From Draconibacterium orientale (GTDB lineage Bacteria; Bacteroidota; Bacteroidia; Bacteroidales; UBA1556), in NCBI GenBank assembly GCA_022736595.1, contig DZDC01000059.1, positions 1 to 14,298 of the forward strand: 14,298 bases of DNA, given 5' to 3'. Made by a program: the position numbers and the translations under genes. Positions 1-7,694 of the stretch are shown here, in pieces; within the stretch, counting starts at the first letter, position 1, and each line of letters begins with the position of its first letter. The notes under the pieces are model-generated. The model was not told the origin of the DNA. It did not search any database and was given only the letters and a program-made list of their open reading frames with translations.

Positions 1-24
1 CTTTAATTAATTGAATTTATCTAC

Positions 25-3000
25 TCATTCCCCTTTAATCAAATTCACCAGCTCCTTGAGCGAAAGTTTACCTGATTGGTCGCTACCCTCGAGAAGTAGC
101 TCAGCCATATTTCGTTTGGTGCTGTGGAGTTTTAAAATCTTTTCCTCTATTGTGTTTTCGGCTACTAGCCTATAAACTGTAACTGGTTTTGTTTGGCCAA
201 TTCGGTGGGCTCTATCCGATGCTTGGTCTTCAACGGCGGGGTTCCACCATGGATCAAGGTGGATAACGAAGTCGGCAGAAGTGAGGTTTAGCCCGAGTCC
301 TCCCGCTTTAAGGCTAATCAAGAAGAGTTGGTTTTCACCTGCTTGGAAATTTTTTACTATCCTTTCCCTCTCGTTTCCGGAGGTGCTCCCGTCGAGGTAA
401 GAGTATTTTATTCCTTTGGCATCTAACGCCTTGCGAACTAAGCTCAAATGCGTTACAAACTGACTGAAAACCAGTGCTCTGTGTTTGTTTTCGGAGAGTT
501 CATCTACTATTTGTAGGAAGGTGTTTAGCTTCGACGATTCGATGTTAAGATTTGAGTTTACAAGAGCGGGGTTGCAACTTGCTTGTCGGAGTTTGGTGAT
601 TTCGGCCAAAGCCAAAAGGTGTTTAGCACCAGTTTCTGAGTCGTTTGATTCCATGTTTTCGATGGCTTGCCTGCGTAGAGCTTCATAAAAAGCCATTTCT
701 TCTTTTGATAGCTCTACCTTGCGAATTATCTCGGTTTTGGGAGGCAGCTCGTCGAGAACGCTGTTTTTGGTGCGGCGCAAAATGAAGGGGGAGATTAATT
801 TTTTAAGAAGTTTCTTCGACTGGTCGCCTTCTGGTTTCACGAAAGTGTCGTTGAAGTGGGGGAGAGTGCCCAAAAGCCCTGGATTTAGGAAGTTGAAGAT
901 ATTCCAAATTTCGCCTAAGTGGTTTTGAATTGGCGTTCCAGTTAGGGCAATTTTAAATTTTGCTTTCAAATTCATGGCTGCTTTGGAAGTTTTGGTGGCA
1001 AAATTTTTAATCACGTGGGCTTCGTCGAGCACAATAGTGTCGAACTCGATTTCAGTAAAAATCTTCTCTTCCGATTGTAATAATCCGTAAGAAGTTACCA
1101 GAACATCACCCGCTTGGAGGCTTTCCAAAATTTGTTTACGGTTTTGCAAGCCAAGTACTTTGAGGTTGAGAGTTGGTGTAAACTTAGTAGCTTCAGATAT
1201 CCAGTTGTTTACAACCGAAACAGGGCAAATAACGAGTGCTGAACCATTCTTCGACCTGTCGAGGAGTACGGCCAAAGTTTGAATGGTTTTACCAAGGCCC
1301 ATATCGTCGGCGAGGCATGCACCCGCCTCCCAGCTTGCCAAGCGGGTCATCCACCTGAATCCATCTTCCTGGTAGGGGCGGAGCTCGGCTTCAAAATTTT
1401 CTGGTATTTCAATCTCCAGGTTGCTGGTGTTTTCAACCCTTTTCTGAAAATCTTTCCATGCTTTGTCCACGTTAAGGTTTTCCACTTCGTTGAAAAAATC
1501 GCCAAGAGCCGATGTTGCAAATTTGTTGATTGAGATGGAGTCTTTAACTTGATTAGTGAAACTTTTTAGCTCCAATAATCTTTTTCGTAATTCCTCCGAG
1601 AGTGCCAAGAATTGGCCGGGGCTAAGCTCCACGAATCTACCGTGTCCAGTTCCCACAGCTGTTATCAACTGCTTGAGAGTAAGCACAGTGTCTTCGTCAA
1701 CCTTTAGTTCGCCATCAAGTTCAAACCAGTTGGACTTGCTTTTTACTTTGAGGTTTAAATTAGAGAAATTGGCGTAACCTTTAATCTTGTACCTTTCGCC
1801 TTCGGGCCATTCTACGGAGCAAATATCTGTGTGCTTTGAAATTACATCAAGAAGATATAAGGAATCGAGTGGGTCGCCAAAAGTGATTAGGTCGTTTGAC
1901 AAGTCAGCGGTTTCGATTTGCGAGATGTCGTTTGTTAAAATAGTGTTTAGTTCAACCTCACGGCTAATGTTTCGAGTAACTTGCAATTGCTCCCCGTCCT
2001 TGTTGGTAATCAGTGTTTTGCCACCTAATCCAGGTTTTAGATAGGGAGGGATAGAACCAAAAGGCTTGGCGTAAATCTCGGCTTTGAGCCCATCGCCAAA
2101 GGGGAGGAGCTGCAATCTAAGTTTGTCGTCGGGAGCAATACTTTTTATATTAGTTTTTGATTTGGAAGAAGCTATATCTGAGTTTATAAGTGATTTTTTG
2201 CTAAGTTTTTCAACAAAGACCTCCAGTTTTTCTAAGCCATGAGAAGGCACTTTGATTTTTTGAGTGGAAACTAAATTTATCAGCTCCCGCATTTTATCGT
2301 CGAAATTATAAACTTTGTATCTGGTATTTGTTTCTTTTACTACGATAATATTTTTATCAAAAGGGCCAACGTCAACGCTAACGTTGTAGTGGTTGGCGAT
2401 TTTGCGAACGCTAAAAATGGGCTCTGCGGCAACTAATTCAATGGGGATATCGCTGTTTATAAGTACTATAAATGGGTGTCCTATAAGATTAACAAAAACT
2501 TCGCTGTTGAAAGTGAAGTATGATTCATAGTAGTTTGTGTAGTTTTTTATGCAAGAAGCAATTTTAAAATCTTGCTCGGTCATGCCTTCAACATCGCGCT
2601 CAAAAAATCGTTTCATGGCAATATTCCGCCCCTTGCTCCATTTGCCAGAGGCCAATCTGGTTTGCAATTTAGGTTGAATGCCAAGGTCTTGAGGGTAAAA
2701 CTCGTAAAAGACTTTAGTGGAAGGTTGTGATTTATCTTCTATTTTAGCCTTATCTTCACTCGGAAGTAAGTTACTTATAGTCTGTAATTTTTTTTCCCAT
2801 TCTTCAAGTTTAACTATATGACTAAGAATAGGTTGGTAAGTCATATTTTTTTGAATCATCTGGTAAAGCGATTCATCTTCTGGGCGTTTGGTCATGCTTT
2901 TCAGGGCGAAACTAGCCTCAAGTGCCAAACTAACCATTCCAGATTCGTAACATTGTTTAACCAGTGTATGTAAAGGAGTTACAAGTGGGATAGATGGCTT

Positions 3001-4074
3001 ATAATCAAATATGTAAGCAATACAAATAAGTTGTACAGTTTCTATTTTATTGTGGTTTTTAATATAGGTATTAAAAGGTTGATTTAATAATTCGTGATTA
3101 TCGTTGGTAATTGTTGTGAATAAGTAAGCTGCAAGCCAAACCGAATTTTCAAGAGGTTCATTTCTCTTTTTTTTCAATATGTTCTGAAGCAAGTCGTTGC
3201 TTTTCTCATCGTTTATATTGAATAAGTTAACCAAAAAGGAGATTGAATAAAGAGCATTGTAAGGAAATTTAATGGCTTTGTAAATTTTAGATTGATCTTT
3301 AATACCGGCCTTAAATTCATTGAATGCTTTTGTGCTATCGCGGTTTATCATACTCAAGTGAGCATCGAAGAATATATCTTGATAAGTTGATGATTTGGTG
3401 ACGGATAATGATTTTGCTCCTGAGAAATTTAGTTTGTATTCTTTGGTAATGCGGTCGATACTTTGTGATACAAAATTGCTTTCACCATAATTCTCTGTTA
3501 TCAAACTAATTTTTTCATTGATTTTCGAGGCCGGTTCCATGTTCTCGTATAAATCTAAGAAATGCGAATAAACTATCCTGCTCATTGTGTTTACCTCGAT
3601 ATTTTTTAAATACGGAAAATACTCGTGGTAGTGCAATATTTCACCTAAAAGCAAGTCAAATTTATGCGATTCTAAAGTCGATAAGAGTTTTTCAATTTTA
3701 GAAAGCATTTTCGGTTCGTAAATAAGGCATAGCAGGTACTCCTTTATTAACTTGGAAGTTGTTGTGTTATAATAACTATAAGTGTTTACTACTTCTGTAA
3801 CAGCGTTTTTTATAGGCGACATCCGTGGGATGAGGTAAAGCATCATACGAAAGTTGAACACGTAATCACCAAAATTGCCATTCTCCCTTGTCAAAAAGCC
3901 CGAGCTAAGAAATTGTGTAATTAATGCATTAATAGCCGATTGCGTTATTTTTTCACTATATAACATATCTTTTATCGCATTCGCATGGTGAAACCTTTGC
4001 TTCATGGCCATTGCCAAGGCTATCAGTTTTTGCTTCTCGGGTAAAGACTCGTAAATTTCAATTTGCTTGTTCAT
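25..4074 (-). CDS. SNF2-family DEAD/DEAH-box ATPase with long uncharacterised N-terminal region
   Basis: A 1349-residue protein whose C-terminal part is a complete SNF2 motor. Walker A DDMGLGKT is at about 923-930 (Lys929), the Walker B box DEAH at 1017-1020, motif III TGTPIQN near 1045-1051, a RRTK segment near 1090, and the helicase C-terminal lobe ends in motif VI (SDRAHRIGQ, about 1286-1294). SNF2 proteins use ATP to translocate on double-stranded DNA and remodel or strip protein-DNA complexes; the bacterial role is rarely known. Residues 1-90 look like a winged helix, 90-450 are mostly helical, and about 450-870 mix strands and helices; none of this is recognised with confidence. The N-terminal coding region is much more AT-rich than the motor. 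The start is the first ATG after a TACTTTTG element, with an A/T-rich leader. Nothing nearby (no methylase, nuclease or phage gene) marks it as part of a defence system. The motor assignment is secure; the biological role is unknown. Confidence 0.95.
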   Translation of the reverse strand: MNKQIEIYESLPEKQKLIALAMAMKQRFHHANAIKDMLYSEKITQSAINALITQFLSSGFLTRENGNFGDYVFNFRMMLYLIPRMSPIKNAVTEVVNTYSYYNTTTSKLIKEYLLCLIYEPKMLSKIEKLLSTLESHKFDLLLGEILHYHEYFPYLKNIEVNTMSRIVYSHFLDLYENMEPASKINEKISLITENYGESNFVSQSIDRITKEYKLNFSGAKSLSVTKSSTYQDIFFDAHLSMINRDSTKAFNEFKAGIKDQSKIYKAIKFPYNALYSISFLVNLFNINDEKSNDLLQNILKKKRNEPLENSVWLAAYLFTTITNDNHELLNQPFNTYIKNHNKIETVQLICIAYIFDYKPSIPLVTPLHTLVKQCYESGMVSLALEASFALKSMTKRPEDESLYQMIQKNMTYQPILSHIVKLEEWEKKLQTISNLLPSEDKAKIEDKSQPSTKVFYEFYPQDLGIQPKLQTRLASGKWSKGRNIAMKRFFERDVEGMTEQDFKIASCIKNYTNYYESYFTFNSEVFVNLIGHPFIVLINSDIPIELVAAEPIFSVRKIANHYNVSVDVGPFDKNIIVVKETNTRYKVYNFDDKMRELINLVSTQKIKVPSHGLEKLEVFVEKLSKKSLINSDIASSKSKTNIKSIAPDDKLRLQLLPFGDGLKAEIYAKPFGSIPPYLKPGLGGKTLITNKDGEQLQVTRNISREVELNTILTNDISQIETADLSNDLITFGDPLDSLYLLDVISKHTDICSVEWPEGERYKIKGYANFSNLNLKVKSKSNWFELDGELKVDEDTVLTLKQLITAVGTGHGRFVELSPGQFLALSEELRKRLLELKSFTNQVKDSISINKFATSALGDFFNEVENLNVDKAWKDFQKRVENTSNLEIEIPENFEAELRPYQEDGFRWMTRLASWEAGACLADDMGLGKTIQTLAVLLDRSKNGSALVICPVSVVNNWISEATKFTPTLNLKVLGLQNRKQILESLQAGDVLVTSYGLLQSEEKIFTEIEFDTIVLDEAHVIKNFATKTSKAAMNLKAKFKIALTGTPIQNHLGEIWNIFNFLNPGLLGTLPHFNDTFVKPEGDQSKKLLKKLISPFILRRTKNSVLDELPPKTEIIRKVELSKEEMAFYEALRRQAIENMESNDSETGAKHLLALAEITKLRQASCNPALVNSNLNIESSKLNTFLQIVDELSENKHRALVFSQFVTHLSLVRKALDAKGIKYSYLDGSTSGNERERIVKNFQAGENQLFLISLKAGGLGLNLTSADFVIHLDPWWNPAVEDQASDRAHRIGQTKPVTVYRLVAENTIEEKILKLHSTKRNMAELLLEGSDQSGKLSLKELVNLIKGE

Positions 4075-4093
4075 GTAAAAAAAATTTGTGAAG

Positions 4094-4101
4094 CAAAAGT
4101 A
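4094..4101 (-). promoter_or_regulatory. Bacteroidota -7 promoter element for the SNF2 gene
   Basis: TACTTTTG on the minus strand, matching the TAnnTTTG consensus, ends 19 bases before the ATG at 4074. I see no convincing TTG -33 element at the usual 17-23 base distance, so the call rests on the -7 match and its position. Confidence 0.6.
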
Positions 4102-4200
4102 CCAAAATAGGCACTAGGTTATCTGGTTGGTTATCGGTTGGCGAAACTTTTGTATCCATAAATTTTCACGAATTAAGCTAAATATTGCTAATCCATTACT

Positions 4201-4350
4201 CCATCGTAGCTTTGCCCGTCCACGTCGATACAAATTTCTCCGCTACGCTACGAAATTCACTCAGTCTGACGGGTCACACAACGGCTTGGCAGGCGTTCGA
4301 CCCTTCCCTGAGGCAGGCTCAGCTCACGCCGAAGTCTCACTGCATCGCTT
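4201..4350. repeat. REP-like double stem-loop intergenic element
   Basis: This is a GC-richer island inside an AT-rich spacer. The first module has an outer stem CCCGTC (4215-4220) pairing with GACGGG (4268-4273) and a nearly concentric inner stem AATTTC (4233-4238) pairing with GAAATT (4252-4257), with the loop carrying overlapping GCTACG copies. The second module pairs GGCGT (4292-4296) with ACGCC (4326-4330) around CTGAG (4308-4312) and CTCAG (4318-4322). Two adjacent nested hairpins, no believable coding and a composition unlike the flanks suggest a dispersed repetitive palindromic element. The small open frames across it (4127-4370, plus strand) overlap each other and resemble no protein I know. 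A second copy elsewhere in the genome cannot be seen from here. Confidence 0.5.
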
Positions 4351-4378
4351 TGTGGAATAACTATTCATAAGAGTTACA

Positions 4379-4415
4379 GAAAAGAACACAAAGCGGCCAC
4401 AAAAGGCACGAAGTA
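4379..4415. repeat. Remnant of an ACACAAAG/ACACGAAG-type intergenic repeat
   Basis: The stretch has spaced near-copies GAACACAAAG, GCCACAAAAG and GCACGAAG, roughly one every 10-13 bases. Degenerate strings of this kind are familiar in Bacteroidota spacers. With only three imperfect copies, this could be chance in an A-rich spacer. Confidence 0.35.
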
Positions 4416-4441
4416 TATTATGCGAAAATGGGTGTAAATAG

Positions 4442-5584
4442 TTATTTTAATACATAGAAATGGTCGTCGAAGCTGCAGAAATAAATCATTCCCATACAAG
4501 AACCAGGTGAAGTGTGCACACGATCACCCACAGTATGTTTCCACACCAATTTTCCCTCTTTGAGGTCGATGGCATATAAGTTATAATCGTCGGAACCGAT
4601 GTAAGCAATATTGTTTGAAATGGCTGCACTGGAGTGAATGGGGCCTTCGGTTTGGTAAGCCCATTTAAGTTTTCCTGTCATAGGATCAAGGTTGTAGATA
4701 TGGTAGTCATAGCTTCCAAAAACTAGGTTTTCAGCGTCCACTGCAGGGCTTGAGTTAACCATTTGGGCACTTTGATATTTCCATACCAGTTTACCATCGG
4801 CTTTATTGAGACAATACATATAATGGTCGTCGCTACCAAAGTACACTTTATCATTGGCAATGGCAGCACTGGAAGCCACGGCAGCTTCTGCTTGGAACTT
4901 CCATACCAAAGCGCCATCTTTTTTGTTGAGGCAGTACATATTGCCATCAAAACTTCCAATGAGAATATGATCGCCTTCGATGGCTGGGCTAGAATAGATA
5001 TCGTCGTTGGTTTTGTATTTCCATACCAGGTCACCAGTTTGGGCGTTGAGGGCGTACACATAGTCGTCGTAGCTACCAAAGTAAACGATACCATCAACGA
5101 CGTTTGGAGAACTTATGATCATATCGCCCGTGGTAAACTTCCACATAAGCTTACCGCTATCGGCTTGCAGAGCGTAGAAATTTTTATCATTACTGCCGAA
5201 ATAAATCACACTTTTAACAATGGTGGGATTGGATTTGATTTCATCCCCTGTTGCAAAATTCCAAAGCTTTTGACCCGATTCGGTACTTACTGCATACATA
5301 TTTTTATCGGCACTACCAAAGAAAGCCATACCATGTTGCAACGAAGGGCTGGTACTAATGCGGCCTTCAGCTTTAAATTTAACCACCTCAACGGGTTGAG
5401 TGGTGGGCATATTTTCCTGAAATTTTGCGGTATTGGCGGTATTACCTCTGAATTTAAACCAAGGTTTGTGGCTTACTTCGGCCATAGGCATTTCTTCATT
5501 AGTTTCGGTTTTAGGCTGTTCGCTGTTGTTGCAAGCACCTAAAACAAGGGCTATTAGGGCAATGAATAGAAGGTTTTTTTTCAT
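4442..5584 (-). CDS. Lipoprotein with eight-bladed PQQ-like beta-propeller
   Basis: A 380-residue exported lipoprotein. The signal peptide MKKNLLFIALIALVLGAC ends in a lipobox (LGAC), so Cys18 is the predicted lipidated residue, followed by a short Asn/Glu/Thr-rich linker. The body from about 70 to 380 is a series of propeller blades with the pattern FGSxDxxxYxLxxxxGxLxWKY. The phenylalanine- or isoleucine-glycine pair ends at residues 90, 130, 170, 210, 250, 290 and 330 (Cys at 370), an exact 40-residue period over eight units. Tryptophan recurs at 108, 148, 188, 228, 268, 308 and 348. The last unit lacks its Trp strand, which the N-terminal VVKFKAEG segment can supply, closing the ring. This resembles PQQ-binding-like repeats and BamB-type scaffolds. 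PQQ dehydrogenase catalytic residues are not recognisable, so a binding or scaffold role in the envelope is more likely than an enzyme. The ligand is unknown. Confidence 0.93.
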   Translation of the reverse strand: MKKNLLFIALIALVLGACNNSEQPKTETNEEMPMAEVSHKPWFKFRGNTANTAKFQENMPTTQPVEVVKFKAEGRISTSPSLQHGMAFFGSADKNMYAVSTESGQKLWNFATGDEIKSNPTIVKSVIYFGSNDKNFYALQADSGKLMWKFTTGDMIISSPNVVDGIVYFGSYDDYVYALNAQTGDLVWKYKTNDDIYSSPAIEGDHILIGSFDGNMYCLNKKDGALVWKFQAEAAVASSAAIANDKVYFGSDDHYMYCLNKADGKLVWKYQSAQMVNSSPAVDAENLVFGSYDYHIYNLDPMTGKLKWAYQTEGPIHSSAAISNNIAYIGSDDYNLYAIDLKEGKLVWKHTVGDRVHTSPGSCMGMIYFCSFDDHFYVLK

Positions 5585-5631
5585 ATCTTTTAGTTTTAAA
5601 AATTGATTTACGATTTAATAAATTGAAAAGG

Positions 5632-5660
5632 CAAAAGTAGCTATTTCCCAAATTGGTCAA
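5632..5660 (-). promoter_or_regulatory. Promoter of the propeller lipoprotein gene (TTG-18-TACTTTTG)
   Basis: On the minus strand a TTG (5660-5658) is followed after 18 bases by TACTTTTG (5639-5632), a near-ideal Bacteroidota -33/-7 pair. The -33 element lies inside the last codons of the upstream dehydrogenase gene. The ATG follows about 47 bases downstream of the -7 element, after an AT-rich leader with AAAAGAT before the start. Confidence 0.75.
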
Positions 5661-6582
5661 TGATTTTATTTGCAGCCACTTGGGCTAATTTATAATAGCT
5701 TTGGTGCGTCCAACCTGCGATATGTGGACTCAGCAAAACCTTATCGGAGGAAGCTAAAAAGTCAAAATCGGAAGCAAAGGGGCCTTTATCCATTTGCTCA
5801 AAACTCATTCCCTCAAACTCAAATACATCGAGGCAAGCGGCTTTAATATCGTCGTTTTTAAGAGCTGAAACTAGGTCTGAGGTTTTCACTATTTCGCCCC
5901 TTGAGGTATTGATAAGTATGATTTTATGTTTGAATTGTTTAATAAAATTGGAATTTACTAGGTGGTGAGTAAGCTCGGTGAGGGGAATGTGTAAGCTAAG
6001 AATGTGAGCCTTTTCAAAGATTTCTTCGAGACTACTTTCCTGCACAAACTGATTTCCAAAGCCTGTTTTGTATTTGTCATAAGCCAATATTTGGGCATCG
6101 AAGCCGTATAATTTCTTAGCAAAGGAGCTTCCGGTGTTTCCAAAACCGATGATACCAATGGTGCTGCCCTCAATTTCGGTACCCCAATTGGGTTCACGTT
6201 TCCAAATCCCTTTGCGTACTTCATCGTCGGCTCGTTTAAGGTTGTTGAGGAGGCTAAGTAACATTCCCAAAGCGTGTTCTGCCACCGCATTTCGGTTGCC
6301 TTCGGGGGTATTGATGAGGGTAATATTTCTTTTTTTGGCTTCGTCTTGGTCAATGTTTTCCATTCCCGAGCCCATGCGAGCAATAAATTTTAGGTTTGAC
6401 CCCGCCTTTAGAATTGGAACATCCACAGCCAGAGCACTTCGTACCACCAAGCCTTGGTATTGTGGCAATATTTGAATTACCTCCGAACGACTCAGCCCCA
6501 AACGATAATCTACTTCAAATCCATGCTTTATAAGCGTTTCAACGAGAATGGGATGACTTTGATGTAGGATTAAAATACGCAT
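5641..6582 (-). CDS. D-isomer-specific 2-hydroxyacid dehydrogenase (NAD-dependent)
   Basis: A 313-residue, cytosolic, full-length member of the phosphoglycerate/formate/lactate dehydrogenase superfamily, which interconverts D-2-hydroxy acids and 2-keto acids. The Rossmann motif G146-x-G148-x-x-G151 lies in GIIGFGNTGSSF. Asp169 follows the second strand (ILAYDKY) and argues for NAD rather than NADP. By alignment to the family, the catalytic residues are Arg228 (NTSRGE), Glu257 (LDVFEFE) and His287 (SPHIAGWT). The N-terminal substrate-binding half carries VVRSALAVD and IARMGSGMENID. There is no C-terminal ACT regulatory domain, so it is shorter than classical SerA. The Glu-His spacing is seven residues longer than in E. 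coli SerA, because of an insert around 262-280. No serC or other serine-pathway gene is adjacent, so the substrate (3-phosphoglycerate, glyoxylate/hydroxypyruvate or another acid) is open. Confidence 0.93.
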   Translation of the reverse strand: MRILILHQSHPILVETLIKHGFEVDYRLGLSRSEVIQILPQYQGLVVRSALAVDVPILKAGSNLKFIARMGSGMENIDQDEAKKRNITLINTPEGNRNAVAEHALGMLLSLLNNLKRADDEVRKGIWKREPNWGTEIEGSTIGIIGFGNTGSSFAKKLYGFDAQILAYDKYKTGFGNQFVQESSLEEIFEKAHILSLHIPLTELTHHLVNSNFIKQFKHKIILINTSRGEIVKTSDLVSALKNDDIKAACLDVFEFEGMSFEQMDKGPFASDFDFLASSDKVLLSPHIAGWTHQSYYKLAQVAANKIIDQFGK

Positions 6583-6613
6583 ATAAGGGTGTTTTGATAA
6601 AAGAATGAGTTTA

Positions 6614-6621
6614 CAAATTTA
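6614..6621 (-). promoter_or_regulatory. Candidate -7 element overlapping the radical SAM stop codon
   Basis: TAAATTTG on the minus strand fits TAnnTTTG, and its first three bases are the TAA stop codon of the upstream radical SAM gene. It lies 31 bases before the ATG at 6582. No TTG is seen at the expected -33 distance. Transcription from the upstream gene is an alternative source of this message. Confidence 0.4.
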
Positions 6622-7584
6622 GTGAGTTTCGGTAAAAAATTTTCCTTGATAAAGGCCTTTTTCGAGGAGTTTTTGTTCAATTTTTTGCAAAATTTGATCG
6701 TTACGAATTTTCCCCCAAGAAAGACTCACCAAAAAGCGAGGAGGCACTTCGCCAGCAAATCGTTCGATGACAAATTTAGGATTGAGTTGAACCACAAAAT
6801 CCACCATAAAATCGATGTATTCGTCCAAGCCAAAGAGATTAAAATCGTTGGGATTTGCCAGATAATCTTTGGCCATTTGGGTACCTTTGATAATCTGCAG
6901 TTGGTGAAACTTAATGGTATCCAGCGGAAGTTGGTTGAGGATATGCACTTGATCCATCATCATTTTGCGGCTTTCGTAGGGGAGTCCAAAAATGAGATGA
7001 CCGCCTACATGAATGCCGTATTGGTGGGTGAGGTTTATGGCCTGACGCACATTTTCAAAATCGTGACCACGGTTCATCAGGCGCAAACTTTCGTCGTAGC
7101 ACGATTCAATTCCGTACTCGATAATGAGGTAAGTTTTTTGAGAAAGTTGGGCAAAATATTCGAGTTTTTGCTCATCGATGGCATCGGATCGAGTTCCGAT
7201 AACCAAACCCACAACCCCAGGAACTTCCAAGGCTTGATTATAGATTTTTTTGAGTTCTTCGAGGGGTTTATAAGTATTGGAATAGGCTTGAAAGTAGGCC
7301 AAATAACCTTCAGCCCTTCGGTATCGATTGGCATGAAAGTCGATTCCTTCGTTGAGTTGTTGGGCGATGCTTTTGTCTGGGGTACAATACGATGGGTTAA
7401 AACTGTCGTTGTTGCAATAAGTACAGCCGCCACGGGCAACGGTTCCATCACGATTGGGGCAAGTAAAGCCCGCATCGAGGCTGAGTTTCTGAATGCGCGA
7501 ACCAAATAACTTGGTGAAGTACTGCGCATAAGCATTAAACGGACGGGGGTGTCCCCAAGGGTAAAGAAGTATATCGGAATTCAT
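6619..7584 (-). CDS. YhcC/TIGR01212-like radical SAM protein
   Basis: A 321-residue protein from the chosen start, a normal length for this family. The iron-sulfur cluster motif is CPNRDGTVARGGCTYC, with Cys42, Cys54 and Cys57. This wide C-x11-C-x2-C spacing is characteristic of the YhcC and Elp3-like branch rather than the classical CX3CX2C. Further SAM-barrel signatures are IGTRSDAI, EYGIES and GGHLIFGLP. The family presumably makes a 5'-deoxyadenosyl radical from SAM; its substrate is not established to my knowledge. A longer frame opens at 7611, but the nine extra residues (MTTLSYLCP) would be encoded by the promoter: TACCTTTG at 7596-7589 lies within them. The ATG at 7584 is therefore preferred. 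The gene is divergent from mfd, separated by 110 bases. Confidence 0.92.
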   Translation of the reverse strand: MNSDILLYPWGHPRPFNAYAQYFTKLFGSRIQKLSLDAGFTCPNRDGTVARGGCTYCNNDSFNPSYCTPDKSIAQQLNEGIDFHANRYRRAEGYLAYFQAYSNTYKPLEELKKIYNQALEVPGVVGLVIGTRSDAIDEQKLEYFAQLSQKTYLIIEYGIESCYDESLRLMNRGHDFENVRQAINLTHQYGIHVGGHLIFGLPYESRKMMMDQVHILNQLPLDTIKFHQLQIIKGTQMAKDYLANPNDFNLFGLDEYIDFMVDFVVQLNPKFVIERFAGEVPPRFLVSLSWGKIRNDQILQKIEQKLLEKGLYQGKFFTETH

Positions 7585-7588
7585 GGGG

Positions 7589-7596
7589 CAAAGGTA
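7589..7596 (-). promoter_or_regulatory. -7 element of the radical SAM gene, 4 bases from the ATG
   Basis: TACCTTTG followed by CCCC and ATG on the minus strand. Because transcription starts a few bases after this element in Bacteroidota, the message should start at or just before the ATG. A -33 TTG at standard spacing is not evident (the nearest TTTG is only 12 bases upstream). The element decides the start codon choice for this gene. Confidence 0.65.
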
Positions 7597-7682
7597 CGAA
7601 AGCGTAGTCAAATATGACTACACTTTATAAATCCATTCTAATTCTAATAAAAATATAGGCCTCAACGTACTTCAACAAATTG

Positions 7683-7690
7683 TACTTTTG
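7683..7690 (+). promoter_or_regulatory. -7 element of mfd, 4 bases from the ATG
   Basis: TACTTTTG followed by CCTC and ATG at 7695. The spacing to the start codon is the same as in the divergent radical SAM promoter. The upstream ATG at 7680 would place this element inside the coding region and is therefore unlikely to be the start. No clear -33 TTG is visible. Confidence 0.65.
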
Positions 7691-7694
7691 CCTC

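Noticed and set aside
1321..1347. GC-rich inverted repeat ACCCGC/GCGGGT inside the SNF2 gene, resembling an inserted repeat.
   Set aside because: It encodes the conserved segment just before Walker A (RLASWEAGACLADDMG), so coding constraint explains it.
4127..4370. Two overlapping small plus-strand frames of 77 and 61 residues in the SNF2-lipoprotein spacer.
   Set aside because: They lie in different frames across the stem-loop element, lack an upstream promoter or start context, and read like translated palindromic DNA.
4356..4446. 10-bp perfect inverted repeat AATAACTATT (4356-4365) and AATAGTTATT (4437-4446), which could be read as ends of a mini-element or a terminator stem.
   Set aside because: The arms are AT-rich, 71 bases apart, and one includes the lipoprotein stop codon. 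A match this short is expected by chance in a 14 kb AT-rich window, and no target duplication is seen.
4763..5542. 259-residue plus-strand open frame opposite the propeller lipoprotein.
   Set aside because: It is the antisense shadow of the 120-base coding repeats, has no promoter or recognisable domain, and the minus-strand frame has a signal peptide, lipobox and strong motifs.
6622..7509. 295-residue plus-strand open frame opposite the radical SAM gene.
   Set aside because: The minus strand carries the full cluster motif and family signatures. The antisense translation shows no domain, and its only support is length.
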